This document shows positions 19,024-27,626 of a stretch of 64,000 nucleotides of DNA, in pieces; position 1 is the stretch's first letter; every line of letters starts with the position of its first letter. A program made the position numbers and the translations under genes. The notes under the pieces were generated by a model that searched no databases, had not been told where the DNA came from, and was given only the letters and a program-made list of their open reading frames with translations. Origin of the DNA: Deinococcus psychrotolerans (GTDB lineage: Bacteria; Deinococcota; Deinococci; Deinococcales; Deinococcaceae); assembly GCF_003860465.1 (NCBI RefSeq), contig NZ_CP034186.1, positions 62,001 to 126,000 on the forward strand, written 5' to 3'.

Positions 19024-19944
19024 ATGATCACCCTCCACATTCAGACCTTAGGTCAAACCCGCATGACACGTGGCGGCACTGAACTCAAGTGGAGCGCCCA
19101 GAGCGCCCGCGAACTGCTGCTGTATCTGCTTTCCTTTCCCGAAGGCCGCACCCGCAGCCAAATTTTTGAGGATTTGTGGCAGCAAGACGTCGACGCTGCC
19201 AGCAACAACCGCTTCCGCGTTACCCTGCACCGCCTACGCACCTGCTTGGAGATGCCGCAGGCGGTGTCCGAGGAGCATGGCCGCTACCGACTTGCCCCGG
19301 AGGTGTGGCACGGCTCGGACGTCTACGCTTTTTATCAAGCGCTCGGCCAAGCGGAAACGGGAACAGCCGCGCAGCGCCGGGAAGCCTTGCAGCGGGCCGT
19401 CAATTTTTACACCGGCGATTATCTGGCCGAGGAGGGAGAGGAGTGGGTCATCAAGGCGCGGGGCGAGCATCAGGCCGCTTACGTGCAGGCCAATCTCGAA
19501 CTCAGCTTGCTGCACTGCGACGAACACGCCTGCGACCTGTCGGTGCTGGCAATGGTCCGCGCCCTGAGAGCCGATCCCTACGTGGGTGAGCAGTATCACC
19601 AGCGGCTGATGACTTGCCTGTCGGTGGTGGAGAACAAATACCAGTCGATAGACCATTACCGCCGGTTTTTGAAGTTTCTGCGTGAAGAAGTCAACGACTT
19701 GCCGATGCCCGAGACTTTGCAACTGGCCGAGCGGATCAAAGCTGGAGAGCGCATCTGCCAGCACGATGACGGGGCCGTGCTGGCGATGCCGCAGGTTCGT
19801 CACTGCCCGCTGGCCTCCGACGGGCAATGTCCCGGCACTTTGCAGGCGCTGATAGAGTTGGAGACGTGGCCTACACCGCCTACAGGCACTACCACAGCCG
19901 CAACGTTTACCACAAACGCAACCCCGGCACCGGGTGCGGATTGA
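19024..19944 (+). CDS. SARP-like transcriptional regulator (winged helix + BTAD)
   Basis: 306-residue regulator. The first ~95 residues form an OmpR-type winged helix (MITLHIQTLGQTRM, LLLYLLSFPEGRTRSQIFED, NNRFRVTLHRLRTCLE); residues ~100-245 are an all-helical bacterial transcriptional activation domain (TGDYLAEEGEEWVIKARGEH; YQSIDHYRRFLKFLREEV). The tail is Cys/His-bearing (ICQHDD, RHCPL, GQCPG), and another Cys pair lies in HCDEHAC, which could make it redox- or metal-sensitive. ATG 19024 follows GAGGAGG. SARP proteins bind direct repeats with an 11-bp period, matching the nearby boxes. Its last 38 bases overlap the oxidase subunit I gene tail to tail. Confidence 0.88.
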   Translation: MITLHIQTLGQTRMTRGGTELKWSAQSARELLLYLLSFPEGRTRSQIFEDLWQQDVDAASNNRFRVTLHRLRTCLEMPQAVSEEHGRYRLAPEVWHGSDVYAFYQALGQAETGTAAQRREALQRAVNFYTGDYLAEEGEEWVIKARGEHQAAYVQANLELSLLHCDEHACDLSVLAMVRALRADPYVGEQYHQRLMTCLSVVENKYQSIDHYRRFLKFLREEVNDLPMPETLQLAERIKAGERICQHDDGAVLAMPQVRHCPLASDGQCPGTLQALIELETWPTPPTGTTTAATFTTNATPAPGAD

Positions 19945-21640
19945 GCAGCAAACTGATGAAGGTGGGCAGGTACATCACCAGCACCAGCGCCAGTGCCAGC
20001 GCGAAGAACACCCACAGCCGCTCGAGTACCCGCACCGCGCCCGCGATTTTGGGCGAGCCGCCGTTGCCTGCCAGGGCCTCGACTTCGGCCAGCGACTGAC
20101 TGAACGGAATCGGCACCTCGGCCTGTGCGCTGACGCGGGTGCGGCCCAGCAGGGTGCGGAAGATCACCGTGAAGTACAGCACGGCGGCGACCGCCAGCAC
20201 CATGCCGCTGATACCGGTCAGCGCCAGCGGCACTTGAGCGCGGCTGATCATCTCGCTCAGGCCGGTGGCTCCCGCGAAATAGGTGCGGCGCGGAATACCG
20301 ATGAGGCCTTCCCAGTGCATGCCGACGGCGAAGATGATCATGCCCCAAAACCACAGCCAAGCTGACCAGAGGGCCATTTTGACGCTTGCCAGCGGCTTGC
20401 GGGTCAGGTGCGGCAGCAGCCAGAAGCTGATCGCGAAAAAGGTCAAAGTCGTGGCGGTGCCCACCGTGATGTGAAAGTGACCGGGAATCCAAGCGGTGTT
20501 GTGGACGGCGGTGTCTAGAGCCAAGCTGGCGTTCACGATGCCGCCCGCGCCGCCGGGGATAAAGGAGATCATGGCCAGCACCTGCGCCGTGAACACCGGG
20601 TCTTTCCAGGGCAGGCGGCGCGTCCAGCCAAAGTAGCCGCCGCCGCCACGGGCCTGTGCGGCCAGTTCCAGCGACGCGCCCACGCTGAAAGCGGTCAGCA
20701 TCGAGGGTACCACCACCAAAAAGGTTAGCAGCATCTGCACCGTCTTCCAGCCGATCGACAGTCCGGTATCGGAATACTGGTGGTGCAGACCCACCGGGGT
20801 AGAGAGCAGCAAGAACAGCACGAACGAAAGCCGCGCCATGCTGTCCGAGGCGATTACGCCGCCGGCTTGGCGCGGCAGCAGCGCGTACCACGAAATATAA
20901 GCGGGCAGCACCCAGAAATACACGATGGCGTGTCCGGTGTACCAGAACAGCGTACGGGCCAGCAGCGGATCGACGCCCTTGGTCCAGCCCAGCGACCAGG
21001 GAATCAAAAAGACGACGACCTCGACCACCAAGCCCAGCGAGGCGATCACCCACATCATCCAAGTCGCCACGCTCATGTAGGCCACCAGCGGGGTGGTTTC
21101 GCCGGGGTGCTGGCGCTTCCAGCCAGTCCAGATGACGATCACCTGCACGGCGATGATCAAGCTGCCGACCACCAGCAAGGCCGCGCCGATGTAAAAGAGT
21201 GGGCTGCCCTGAAGCGGCGGGTAAAACGTGTAGAGCAGCGTGGCGTTGTTGCCCAGCACTGCCCAGGCGGCCATCAGCACGCCTATGGTCATCGTCCAGT
21301 AAGCGGCCCAGGCCACCACCAGATTCGGGCGCACCCCCAGAGCGCGGCAGGGCAAGTAGAGCAGCAGGCCGCTGATGAAGTAGGTGGTAAACACCAGCGC
21401 GTTGAGAACCCCGTGCAGCGACAGGCCCTGGTAATACGATTTGAGAAAGGGCAGGTACTGATACACGTCGATGTTGGCGTAGTTGAGCGCTTGCAGGGGG
21501 CCGATGGCGACGCCGATCAGCAGCATCAGCAGGCCCGTCACCAAAAAGTAGAGCGTGACCTTTTTTTCGGGGTGGCCGAAGTAGACCTGCTCGGCTGGTG
21601 AAGCGGGCGCAGAGACGGTTGGGGGCGGGGCAGTGGTCAC
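19907..21640 (-). CDS. cbaA: ba3-type cytochrome c oxidase subunit I
   Basis: 577-residue heme-copper oxidase catalytic subunit of the B (ba3) type, as in Thermus. Twelve or more membrane helices are visible, with the heme and copper histidines in YQGLSLHGVLNALVFTTY, GHAIVYFWVLPAYISWYALL, the GLHHQYSD pair and WIPGHFHITVGTATTL. GTG 21640 overlaps the TGA of subunit II (GTGA) and has GGAGG upstream. It reduces oxygen to water while pumping protons. Gene order is cytochrome c - small subunit - II - I. The 3' end overlaps the convergent regulator gene by 38 nt. Confidence 0.95.
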   Translation of the reverse strand: MTTAPPPTVSAPASPAEQVYFGHPEKKVTLYFLVTGLLMLLIGVAIGPLQALNYANIDVYQYLPFLKSYYQGLSLHGVLNALVFTTYFISGLLLYLPCRALGVRPNLVVAWAAYWTMTIGVLMAAWAVLGNNATLLYTFYPPLQGSPLFYIGAALLVVGSLIIAVQVIVIWTGWKRQHPGETTPLVAYMSVATWMMWVIASLGLVVEVVVFLIPWSLGWTKGVDPLLARTLFWYTGHAIVYFWVLPAYISWYALLPRQAGGVIASDSMARLSFVLFLLLSTPVGLHHQYSDTGLSIGWKTVQMLLTFLVVVPSMLTAFSVGASLELAAQARGGGGYFGWTRRLPWKDPVFTAQVLAMISFIPGGAGGIVNASLALDTAVHNTAWIPGHFHITVGTATTLTFFAISFWLLPHLTRKPLASVKMALWSAWLWFWGMIIFAVGMHWEGLIGIPRRTYFAGATGLSEMISRAQVPLALTGISGMVLAVAAVLYFTVIFRTLLGRTRVSAQAEVPIPFSQSLAEVEALAGNGGSPKIAGAVRVLERLWVFFALALALVLVMYLPTFISLLLNPHPVPGLRLW

Positions 21641-22128
21641 TTGGGAGCCTCCACGATCAAGGTAAAGCTCATGGTTTGGTGTCCGCTGCCGCAGTACTCG
21701 TTGCACTGGCTCACAAAGGTGCCAGCGGACTTGAAGGTGCGCGTGAAGGTGGCGACTTGACCGGGAACCAGCTCGGCATTGACATTGCCCTGACCCAGCA
21801 TCAGGCCGTGAATGACGTCAGCAGCGACGAAATGCAGCGTAACGGGCGTGTTGGCCGGCACCCGCAGCACGTTGGGCTGAAACTGAAAAGCCCGCGCCAC
21901 CATGTAAGCGTTCACCGATCCGTCGGGGGAAACCTTTAGGCCCGGCGCGGCAAACTCGGTCTTCGAGAGTTGGGTGGGATTGATATAGCGGGCGGGCGAG
22001 CCGAACATTCCCGGCACCGTCTCGGTGATCATACTGGCGATGACGCCGGCGAACATCAGCAAGACCATGACGACGGCCACCACCAGCCAGCCGAGCTCGT
22101 AGCGCTCGATGGTGTGATGATCGAGCAT
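21637..22128 (-). CDS. cbaB: ba3-type cytochrome c oxidase subunit II (CuA)
   Basis: 163-residue subunit II with one N-terminal membrane helix (about 13-35) and a periplasmic cupredoxin domain. All CuA ligands are present: H107 (in VIHGLM), C142, E144, C146, H150 and M153 in QCNEYCGSGHQTM. Short length with a single helix is typical of ba3 enzymes rather than aa3. ATG 22128 follows CCGGAG; a longer frame to 22170 runs over the small-subunit gene. It receives electrons from cytochrome c, possibly the one encoded upstream. Confidence 0.95.
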   Translation of the reverse strand: MLDHHTIERYELGWLVVAVVMVLLMFAGVIASMITETVPGMFGSPARYINPTQLSKTEFAAPGLKVSPDGSVNAYMVARAFQFQPNVLRVPANTPVTLHFVAADVIHGLMLGQGNVNAELVPGQVATFTRTFKSAGTFVSQCNEYCGSGHQTMSFTLIVEAPK

Positions 22129-22130
22129 CT

Positions 22131-22238
22131 TTAGCTCCGGCCCTGCACGACGCCCAGCACCAGCATCCACAAAATCATGGTCGTGGCAAAGACCAGGCCC
22201 ACCACCACCAAGGTGCCTTTGGGTGTTTTCTCGTTCAT
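22131..22238 (-). CDS. cbaD: Small ba3 oxidase subunit (IIa-like), 35 residues
   Basis: A 35-codon gene between the cytochrome c gene and subunit II. It starts MNEKTPKGTLVVVGLVFATT, has one membrane helix and ends VVQGRS. ATG 22238 follows AGGAGAC. Position, size and single helix match the IIa subunit of the Thermus ba3 enzyme. Its stop is just 2 nt before the subunit II start. It is easily missed because of its size. Confidence 0.8.
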   Translation of the reverse strand: MNEKTPKGTLVVVGLVFATTMILWMLVLGVVQGRS

Positions 22239-22269
22239 TTCAAGTCTCCTGTTGAACTTTGCGCTCTGC

Positions 22270-22700
22270 TCACAGGCCGCGCACGAAGGCGTAGAGATCG
22301 GCCATCTGGGCTTCGCTGGGCGGCTGACCGTCTAGGCCAGCGGTTCTGAAGTGCGGCATCATGGCGCTCAGGGTTCGTCCGCCGGGCGCGTGGCCGTCCA
22401 GCACGGCAGCGTCAAATTCGGCGGCGCTCCAGGGTTTGACCAAACCCGCCAGCTTGGGGCCGATGCCGCCCCCGCCCGCTGCGCCGTGACAGCCCGCGCA
22501 GTTGCCGGCAAAGAGGGCCGTGCCGCCCGTGCCCGCCGGAGCCGCCGTGGCCACAGCGGCGGATTCCTGAATGCCGGAAAGTTGGGTGCCCGCGTAATAC
22601 GACAGACCCAGCACCGCGAAAAAAAGGGTCAGCACACCCGGAAGAACGATCTGCCCGGCTCTCAAGCGTGCCGCCGGAAGATGAATGATGATGCTTGCAT
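22270..22700 (-). CDS. Membrane-anchored cytochrome c, probable N-terminal frameshift
   Basis: Class I cytochrome c with one N-terminal membrane helix (LPGVLTLFFAVLGLSYYAG), heme site NCAGCH and a likely axial Met in SAMMPHF. It probably passes electrons to the CuA domain of the oxidase. The start is odd: AGGAGG is correctly placed for ATG 22700, but that frame stops after 12 codons (..FRRHA). The cytochrome frame is entered by a one-base slip near 22665, which would give an intact protein beginning MQASSFIFRRHALRAGQ. In-frame alternatives are TTG 22665 or TTG 22731, neither with a ribosome site. Either a true frameshift or a sequence error. Confidence 0.82.
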
Positions 22701-22736
22701 AAAGTGTCCTCCTGGCCTTGAGCCTGCACAAAAAGC

Positions 22737-22753
22737 ATTACCAAGCCGTTACG
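22737..22753 (-). promoter_or_regulatory. 11-bp-period direct repeat before the ba3 oxidase operon
   Basis: Plus strand ATTACC-AAGCC-GTTACG, two RTTAC units 11 bp apart, 37-53 nt before the cytochrome c ATG. The two units are in the opposite order to the copies at 18203 and 18843. Confidence 0.5.
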
Positions 22754-22980
22754 GCAACTTTTCGGCTTGGGCAATGCAGACCACCGCCGCGAATGAGCGC
22801 CCGCAAAGAAGCCTCTCTAGCTTGAGGTGCTGGGCAATGACCCGGTTCGGTAAACACCGCGCCACACTGAACCGACCTGTCACAAGACCGGAACGAAGCT
22901 GCGATATTTGCTCTGATATTTATCAAATTGACTTCTAATATTCTATTGAAAACGTAATCACTGGTGTTATTTGATATTGC

Positions 22981-23009
22981 TTGCGCCATTCAAATTCTGG
23001 TGTTATAGT
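22981..23009 (+). promoter_or_regulatory. Promoter of the peptide-binding protein gene
   Basis: TTGCGC (22981-22986), 17-nt spacer and TATAGT (23004-23009) with an extended -10 TG. The 10-mer CTGGTGTTAT occurs at 22961 and again at 22997, overlapping this -10, so a second, weaker promoter 36 bp upstream (TTGAAA ... TATTTG) or a regulator repeat is possible. Confidence 0.6.
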
Positions 23010-23123
23010 CCTGTAGAACACTTTAACCCGTGTTGTGCGTCCGCTCATCTGTTGGTGCCTTGACAAAAGAGTTGTAGAAGTGCTTTCCGCTGCCCGGCAG
23101 CCGAACAATCCAGAGGAGATCTA

Positions 23124-24698
23124 ATGAAGAGACTGACCCGCGCCGCGCTTGCCCTTGCCGCCACGCTCTCTCTCGGTCAAGCCCTCGGCGTTACTCGCGG
23201 CGGCCAGATGGTGTATGGCCGCTACGCCGACTCGCAGTTCCTTGATCCTGTCCTCAACGACTCCAACCTCGACATCTGGATTCTGACCAACCTCTACGAC
23301 ACGCTGCTGCAACCCACTGCTGACGGCAAGCGCGTTCAGCCGGGCCTGGCCAGCCGCTACGTCGTCTCCAAAGACGGCCTAACCATGACGCTGACCCTGC
23401 GCCCCAACATCAAGTTCGCCGACGGCAGCCCGATCACCTCCGCTGACGTCAAGTGGAACCTCGACCGCGCCCGTAACCCCGACAACGGGGCCTGGAACAA
23501 CCTGATCGAGTCGATCGCCAGCGTCGCGGCCAGTGGCAACACCGTGACCATCACGCTCAAGCACCCCGATCCCGTTCTGCCTTCGGCGCTGGCGGCCTTC
23601 AACACCGCCATCATGCCGCAGAAGCTGTTCGACGCCGCGCCCGGCAAGAACGACGCCGAGAAGGCCAAGGCGTTTGCCGAGAAGCCCATCGGCTCGGGCC
23701 CCTTCGTGCTCAGCGAGTGGAAGCGCGGCTCATACATGGTGCTCAAGCGCAATCCCTATTACTGGAAAAAGGGCGAGGACGGTAAGGCCCTGCCCTACCT
23801 TGACACCCTGCGTTTCGAAATCCTTCCCGACGACAACACCCGCATTCTGAAGTTGCAGGCCGGTGAGTTGCAGGGTGCCGAGTTCATTCCGCTCAGCCGG
23901 GTGGCCGAACTCAAGGCCAATCCCAAACTCAATATGATGCTGTTTCCCTCCACCCAGGTCAACCAAATCGCCATGAACACCCGTCCCAAGCTCAAGGACG
24001 GCACGGCCAACCCGCTCACAGATGTGCGGGTGCGTCAGGCGCTCAACTACGCCGTCAACCGCCCGGCCCTGATTCAGCTGGTCACTTTCGGCAACGGCAA
24101 GCCGATGAAGTCGCTCATGTCGTCGGCCACCCCGCTGTTTGACAAGGGACAGAAAGGCTACACCTACGATCTGGACAAGGCCAAGGCGCTGCTGGCCGCC
24201 GCCGGTTTTAAGAACGGCTTCGATGTGACCACTATGGCAACCAGCGGCAGTGCCAACGACCTGACACTGACGACGGCCCTTCAGCAGATGTGGGGCGCGG
24301 TGGGCGTGCGCCTCAAGATTGAGCAGATCGACAGCGCGACCAAGGTCGCCCGCCGCACTGCTGGCGATTTCCAGATGAATACCGGGGGCTGGACCGACGA
24401 CCTCGCCGATCCCAGCGAGGTTACCGGTTACTTCGCCACAAAAGGGGAGACGGACGCGGCCCACACCGGATTCAGCGATCCCACCATCGAGAAGCTGTTT
24501 CCCCAGAGCCAGCGGGAAATCGACAAGACCAAACGCGCGGCCATCTACAAGCAGATTCAGACCATCTACAGCAACGCCGCGCCCATCATTTTCCTGTATG
24601 AAACGCCCTACCCGGTGGCGCTGGCCAAGAACGTCAAGGGCTTCTATCAGATTCCACTGGGCTACAACGTCTTCGAGAAGACGAGCATCGAGAAGTAG
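23124..24698 (+). CDS. ABC transporter substrate-binding protein, family 5 (peptide/nickel type)
   Basis: 524-residue exported solute-binding protein of the DppA/OppA superfamily. A signal peptide (MKRLTRAALALAATLSLGQA) precedes RGGQMVYGRYADSQFLDPVL, and family blocks such as FADGSPITSADVKWNLDRAR, KPIGSGPFVLSEWKRGSYMV and DVRVRQALNYAVNRPALIQL are clear. ATG 23124 follows GAGGAG. A strong terminator lies between it and the permease genes, so the binding protein is probably made in excess. The cargo is unknown: it may be a peptide or another amide compound, judging by the enzymes downstream. Confidence 0.94.
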   Translation: MKRLTRAALALAATLSLGQALGVTRGGQMVYGRYADSQFLDPVLNDSNLDIWILTNLYDTLLQPTADGKRVQPGLASRYVVSKDGLTMTLTLRPNIKFADGSPITSADVKWNLDRARNPDNGAWNNLIESIASVAASGNTVTITLKHPDPVLPSALAAFNTAIMPQKLFDAAPGKNDAEKAKAFAEKPIGSGPFVLSEWKRGSYMVLKRNPYYWKKGEDGKALPYLDTLRFEILPDDNTRILKLQAGELQGAEFIPLSRVAELKANPKLNMMLFPSTQVNQIAMNTRPKLKDGTANPLTDVRVRQALNYAVNRPALIQLVTFGNGKPMKSLMSSATPLFDKGQKGYTYDLDKAKALLAAAGFKNGFDVTTMATSGSANDLTLTTALQQMWGAVGVRLKIEQIDSATKVARRTAGDFQMNTGGWTDDLADPSEVTGYFATKGETDAAHTGFSDPTIEKLFPQSQREIDKTKRAAIYKQIQTIYSNAAPIIFLYETPYPVALAKNVKGFYQIPLGYNVFEKTSIEK

Positions 24699-24746
24699 AG
24701 AGTAGAGACAAGAACCGGGCCACAACGGCCTGAAGCAAATTTCCCG

Positions 24747-24786
24747 CGCGCCACGCTCCCCTCAATTCAAGGCGTGGCGCGTTTTT
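24747..24786 (+). terminator. Rho-independent terminator after binding-protein gene
   Basis: CGCGCCACGC (24747-24756) pairs perfectly with GCGTGGCGCG (24772-24781), followed by TTTTT. It lies between the binding protein and its permeases, so read-through must supply the downstream twelve-gene chain unless a second promoter exists. Confidence 0.9.
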
Positions 24787-24817
24787 CGGCTCTCTACTCA
24801 AACTTAGGTGAGATGTG

Positions 24818-25756
24818 ATGCATACGAGTTACATTCTGCGGCGACTTCTTCAGATCATTCCTCTCTTTCTGGCGGTGATGGTGCTCGTCTTCGTGCTTGT
24901 TCACCTCATTCCTGGCGATCCGGTGAGCGCCATACTCGGTGACCGGGCCACCCCGGAGAGAGTGGCGCGTGCCAACCGCCAGTTAGGACTGGACAAGCCC
25001 TTGATCGTGCAGTTTGGCCTGTTCGTGAATCAACTGCTGCACGGCAACTTGGGCGAGAGCATCAACCTCAAGGTGCCGGTGCTGCGGCTGATGCTCGACC
25101 GGTTGCCGATCACCCTCTTTCTGGACGTATACGCCGCCGTACTGGGTGTGCTCATGGCGGTGCCGCTGGCGGTGCTGGCCGCCGTGCGCCGCAACACCTG
25201 GGTTGACGGCGTCATCCGGGCTGTGTTTCAGGTGGGTCTGTCGTTGCCGGTTTTCTACGTGGGCCTGCAACTGTTGACCCTGCTCGGCGCTCGCCTGGGC
25301 TGGTTTCCCATCGGCGGCTACGGTGTAACCTTTGGTGATCACCTCTACCACCTGTTTTTGCCCGCCCTGACGCTGGGCCTCAACCTGGCGGCGGTGCTGG
25401 TCCGCACCCTGCGCAACAGCGTCATCGAGGTGCTGACTGCCGAATACGTGGATTTCGCCCGCGCCAAGGGGCTACGCAGCCGCGTCATCATGACCCGCCA
25501 TGTCCTTCGCAACGCCCTGATCGCCACCGTCACCCTGCTAGGTCTCAACATCGGCGGGCTGATCGGTGGGGCCGTCATCACTGAAACGGTCTTCGCCATC
25601 CCCGGCGTTGGGAAGCTGATGGTGGACGCCATCTTCGGGCGCGACTACCCGGTGGTTCAGGGCCTGACCCTGACGTTCGCGGTGCTGGTGTCGCTGGTGT
25701 TCCTGGCGACCGACCTGATTCATGCCCGGCTTGATCCGCGTGCGGAACTCTCATGA
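24818..25756 (+). CDS. dppB: Peptide ABC transporter permease (DppB type)
   Basis: 312-residue inner-membrane permease. N-terminus MHTSYILRRLLQIIPLFLAV, the LIPGDPV loop and LGLDKPLIVQFGLFV are standard for DppB; the EAA-like cytoplasmic loop reads DFARAKGLRSRVIMTRHVLR, followed by NIGGLIGGAVITETVFAIPG. ATG 24818 sits behind AGGTGAG; a GTG codon just before it is in frame. It opens a chain of overlapping genes. Confidence 0.95.
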   Translation: MHTSYILRRLLQIIPLFLAVMVLVFVLVHLIPGDPVSAILGDRATPERVARANRQLGLDKPLIVQFGLFVNQLLHGNLGESINLKVPVLRLMLDRLPITLFLDVYAAVLGVLMAVPLAVLAAVRRNTWVDGVIRAVFQVGLSLPVFYVGLQLLTLLGARLGWFPIGGYGVTFGDHLYHLFLPALTLGLNLAAVLVRTLRNSVIEVLTAEYVDFARAKGLRSRVIMTRHVLRNALIATVTLLGLNIGGLIGGAVITETVFAIPGVGKLMVDAIFGRDYPVVQGLTLTFAVLVSLVFLATDLIHARLDPRAELS

Positions 25757-26607
25757 CCACCATGCATTCCCCCGCGCTGGAGGTGCAGACCCGCCCACGC
25801 CGCCGGATGCCCAAAGCGACGCTACTGATCGGGCTGGTGCTGCTCTTCATTCTGATCGTGGCCGCGCTGTTTCCGCAGTATCTGGCCCGCTACAGTCCCA
25901 CCGACTTTGATTATCAGGCCATCTTGCAGGGGCCGAATGCCAAGCACGTGTTCGGCACCGACAACTTCGGGCGCGATATTCTCAGCCGGATCATCTACGG
26001 CACCCGCGTCGACATGCAGATCGCCATTTTCACGACCCTGTTTCCGTTTATCTTCGGCACGCTGCTGGGTGCTCTGACCGGCTATCTGGGCAAGTGGAGC
26101 GACGCGGTGGTGGGCCGCGTCGCCGATCTGGTGGTGGTCTTTCCCTTTCTGGTGCTGGTGATCGCCATCGTGTCGGTGCTGGGGCCGGGCCTGAGTAATA
26201 TGTACATCGCGGTGAGCGCGGTGGGCTGGGTCAGCTACTGGCGGCTGACACGCGGCGAGGTGATGGCGCAGAAGAAAGCCGAATACGCGCAGGCCGGACG
26301 GGTGCTCGGCTACAGCCCCGGGCGCATTTTGCTGCGCCACCTGCTGCCCAATGCCGTCACGCCCGCTATCGTCTACCTGATGACCGACATGAGCCTCGGC
26401 ATTTTGCTGGGCGCGTCGCTCGGCTATCTGGGCCTGGGCGCACAACCGCCGACCCCCGAGTGGGGCGTGATGGTCTCGGACGGCAAGAACTTCATGGCCA
26501 CCGCTTGGTGGATCAGCACCTTTCCGGGGTTGGCCCTGACACTGGCGGGCGTGACCTTCAGCCTGATCGGCGACGGGCTGGCCGACGCCCTGAGGCCCCG
26601 CGCATGA
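25753..26607 (+). CDS. dppC: Peptide ABC transporter permease (DppC type)
   Basis: 284-residue second permease. HVFGTDNFGRDILSRIIYGT and the EAA loop EYAQAGRVLGYSPGRILLRH, then LGYLGLGAQPPTPEWGVMVS, are diagnostic for DppC. ATG 25753 overlaps the dppB stop by 4 nt (ATGA). The protein pairs with DppB to form the channel for the binding protein at 23124. Confidence 0.95.
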   Translation: MTTMHSPALEVQTRPRRRMPKATLLIGLVLLFILIVAALFPQYLARYSPTDFDYQAILQGPNAKHVFGTDNFGRDILSRIIYGTRVDMQIAIFTTLFPFIFGTLLGALTGYLGKWSDAVVGRVADLVVVFPFLVLVIAIVSVLGPGLSNMYIAVSAVGWVSYWRLTRGEVMAQKKAEYAQAGRVLGYSPGRILLRHLLPNAVTPAIVYLMTDMSLGILLGASLGYLGLGAQPPTPEWGVMVSDGKNFMATAWWISTFPGLALTLAGVTFSLIGDGLADALRPRA

Positions 26608-27626
26608 CCGCTTTTGTTAAGGAACAAGCCCCATTACTGACTGTGCGCGATCTGAACGTCCGCATCCCCACGCCCGGCGGCGTCCTCCACGCGGTGCGCG
26701 GCGTCAACTTCGATCTGATGCCCGGCGAGGTGCTGGGCTTGGTGGGCGAGTCGGGCAGCGGCAAGAGCGTGACCCTGCGCTCGCTGATCCGGCTGCACCG
26801 CCCGCCGATTCAGATGACTGGAACCGTCGAGTACAGCGGCCAGAATCTGTTGGGTGTGTCCGACTCGAAGCTGCGCTCGGTGCGCGGCGGGCAGATCAGC
26901 ATGATCTTTCAGGAGCCGATGTCGGCCCTCAATCCGGTGCTGACGGTAGGCGAGCAAATTGAAGAGAATCTGCGCGAGCATAAGGGCTTGCGGGGCAAGG
27001 CGGCGCAGAGCCGGGCCGCCGAACTCCTCGACCTGACCGGCATTCCCAGCCCCCGCGCCCGCTTATCGGATTATCCGCACCAGTTTTCCGGCGGGATGCG
27101 CCAACGGGCCATGATCGCCATTGCGCTGGCTTCCGAGCCGCAACTGCTGCTGGCCGACGAGCCGACGACGGCGCTGGACGTGACCATTCAGGACCAGATT
27201 CTGAGACTCCTGCTGAGGCTGCGCGAGGAGCTACACATGAGCGTCATTCTGGTCACGCACGATCTGGGCGTGGTGGCGCAGACCTGTGACCGGGTGGCGG
27301 TGATGTACGGCGGGCGATTGGTCGAGACGGCAGGTGTCAATGATTTGTTTCACGCGCCCAAACACGCCTACACGCTGGGACTCTTGCGAAGCCTGCCGGG
27401 GGCCGGGGAACACCGCCGCCCGCTCCAGCCGATTCCCGGCGGGCCACCTGATTTGCGCTCGTTGCCGCCGGGCTGCCCTTTCGCGCCGCGCTGCGAATAC
27501 GTGACGGATGAATGCCGTGGAACGGAGCCGCCGCTGCTGGAAGTTGCGCCGGGACGGTTCAGCGCCTGCATTCACTACGCCGAATTGCCCGCCCTCAAAG
27601 CCAGTCTTGAGGAGGTGGGCGTATGA
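26604..27626 (+). CDS. dppD: Peptide ABC transporter ATPase (DppD type)
   Basis: 340-residue ATPase with Walker A GESGSGKS, the Q loop [11 protein letters not shown], signature [18 protein letters not shown], Walker [13 protein letters not shown] and H-loop VTHDLGVV. The C-terminal oligopeptide-transporter extension with a cysteine cluster ([14 protein letters not shown]) is present, as in iron-sulfur-type OppD proteins. ATG 26604 overlaps the dppC stop. Confidence 0.96.
   Translation: MTAFVKEQAPLLTVRDLNVRIPTPGGVLHAVRGVNFDLMPGEVLGLVGESGSGKSVTLRSLIRLHRPPIQMTGTVEYSGQNLLGVSDSKLRSVRGGQISMIFQEPMSALNPVLTVGEQIEENLREHKGLRGKAAQSRAAELLDLTGIPSPRARLSDYPHQFSGGMRQRAMIAIALASEPQLLLADEPTTALDVTIQDQILRLLLRLREELHMSVILVTHDLGVVAQTCDRVAVMYGGRLVETAGVNDLFHAPKHAYTLGLLRSLPGAGEHRRPLQPIPGGPPDLRSLPPGCPFAPRCEYVTDECRGTEPPLLEVAPGRFSACIHYAELPALKASLEEVGV

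Larger units (their letters stand above)
22732..23123. other. Divergent regulatory region, 392 bp
   Basis: Separates the oxidase operon (minus) from the peptide-binding protein gene (plus). It holds the RTTACC repeat near 22737, an AT-rich core (22910-23010) and the plus-strand promoter at 22981-23009. No coding signal seen. Confidence 0.5.
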
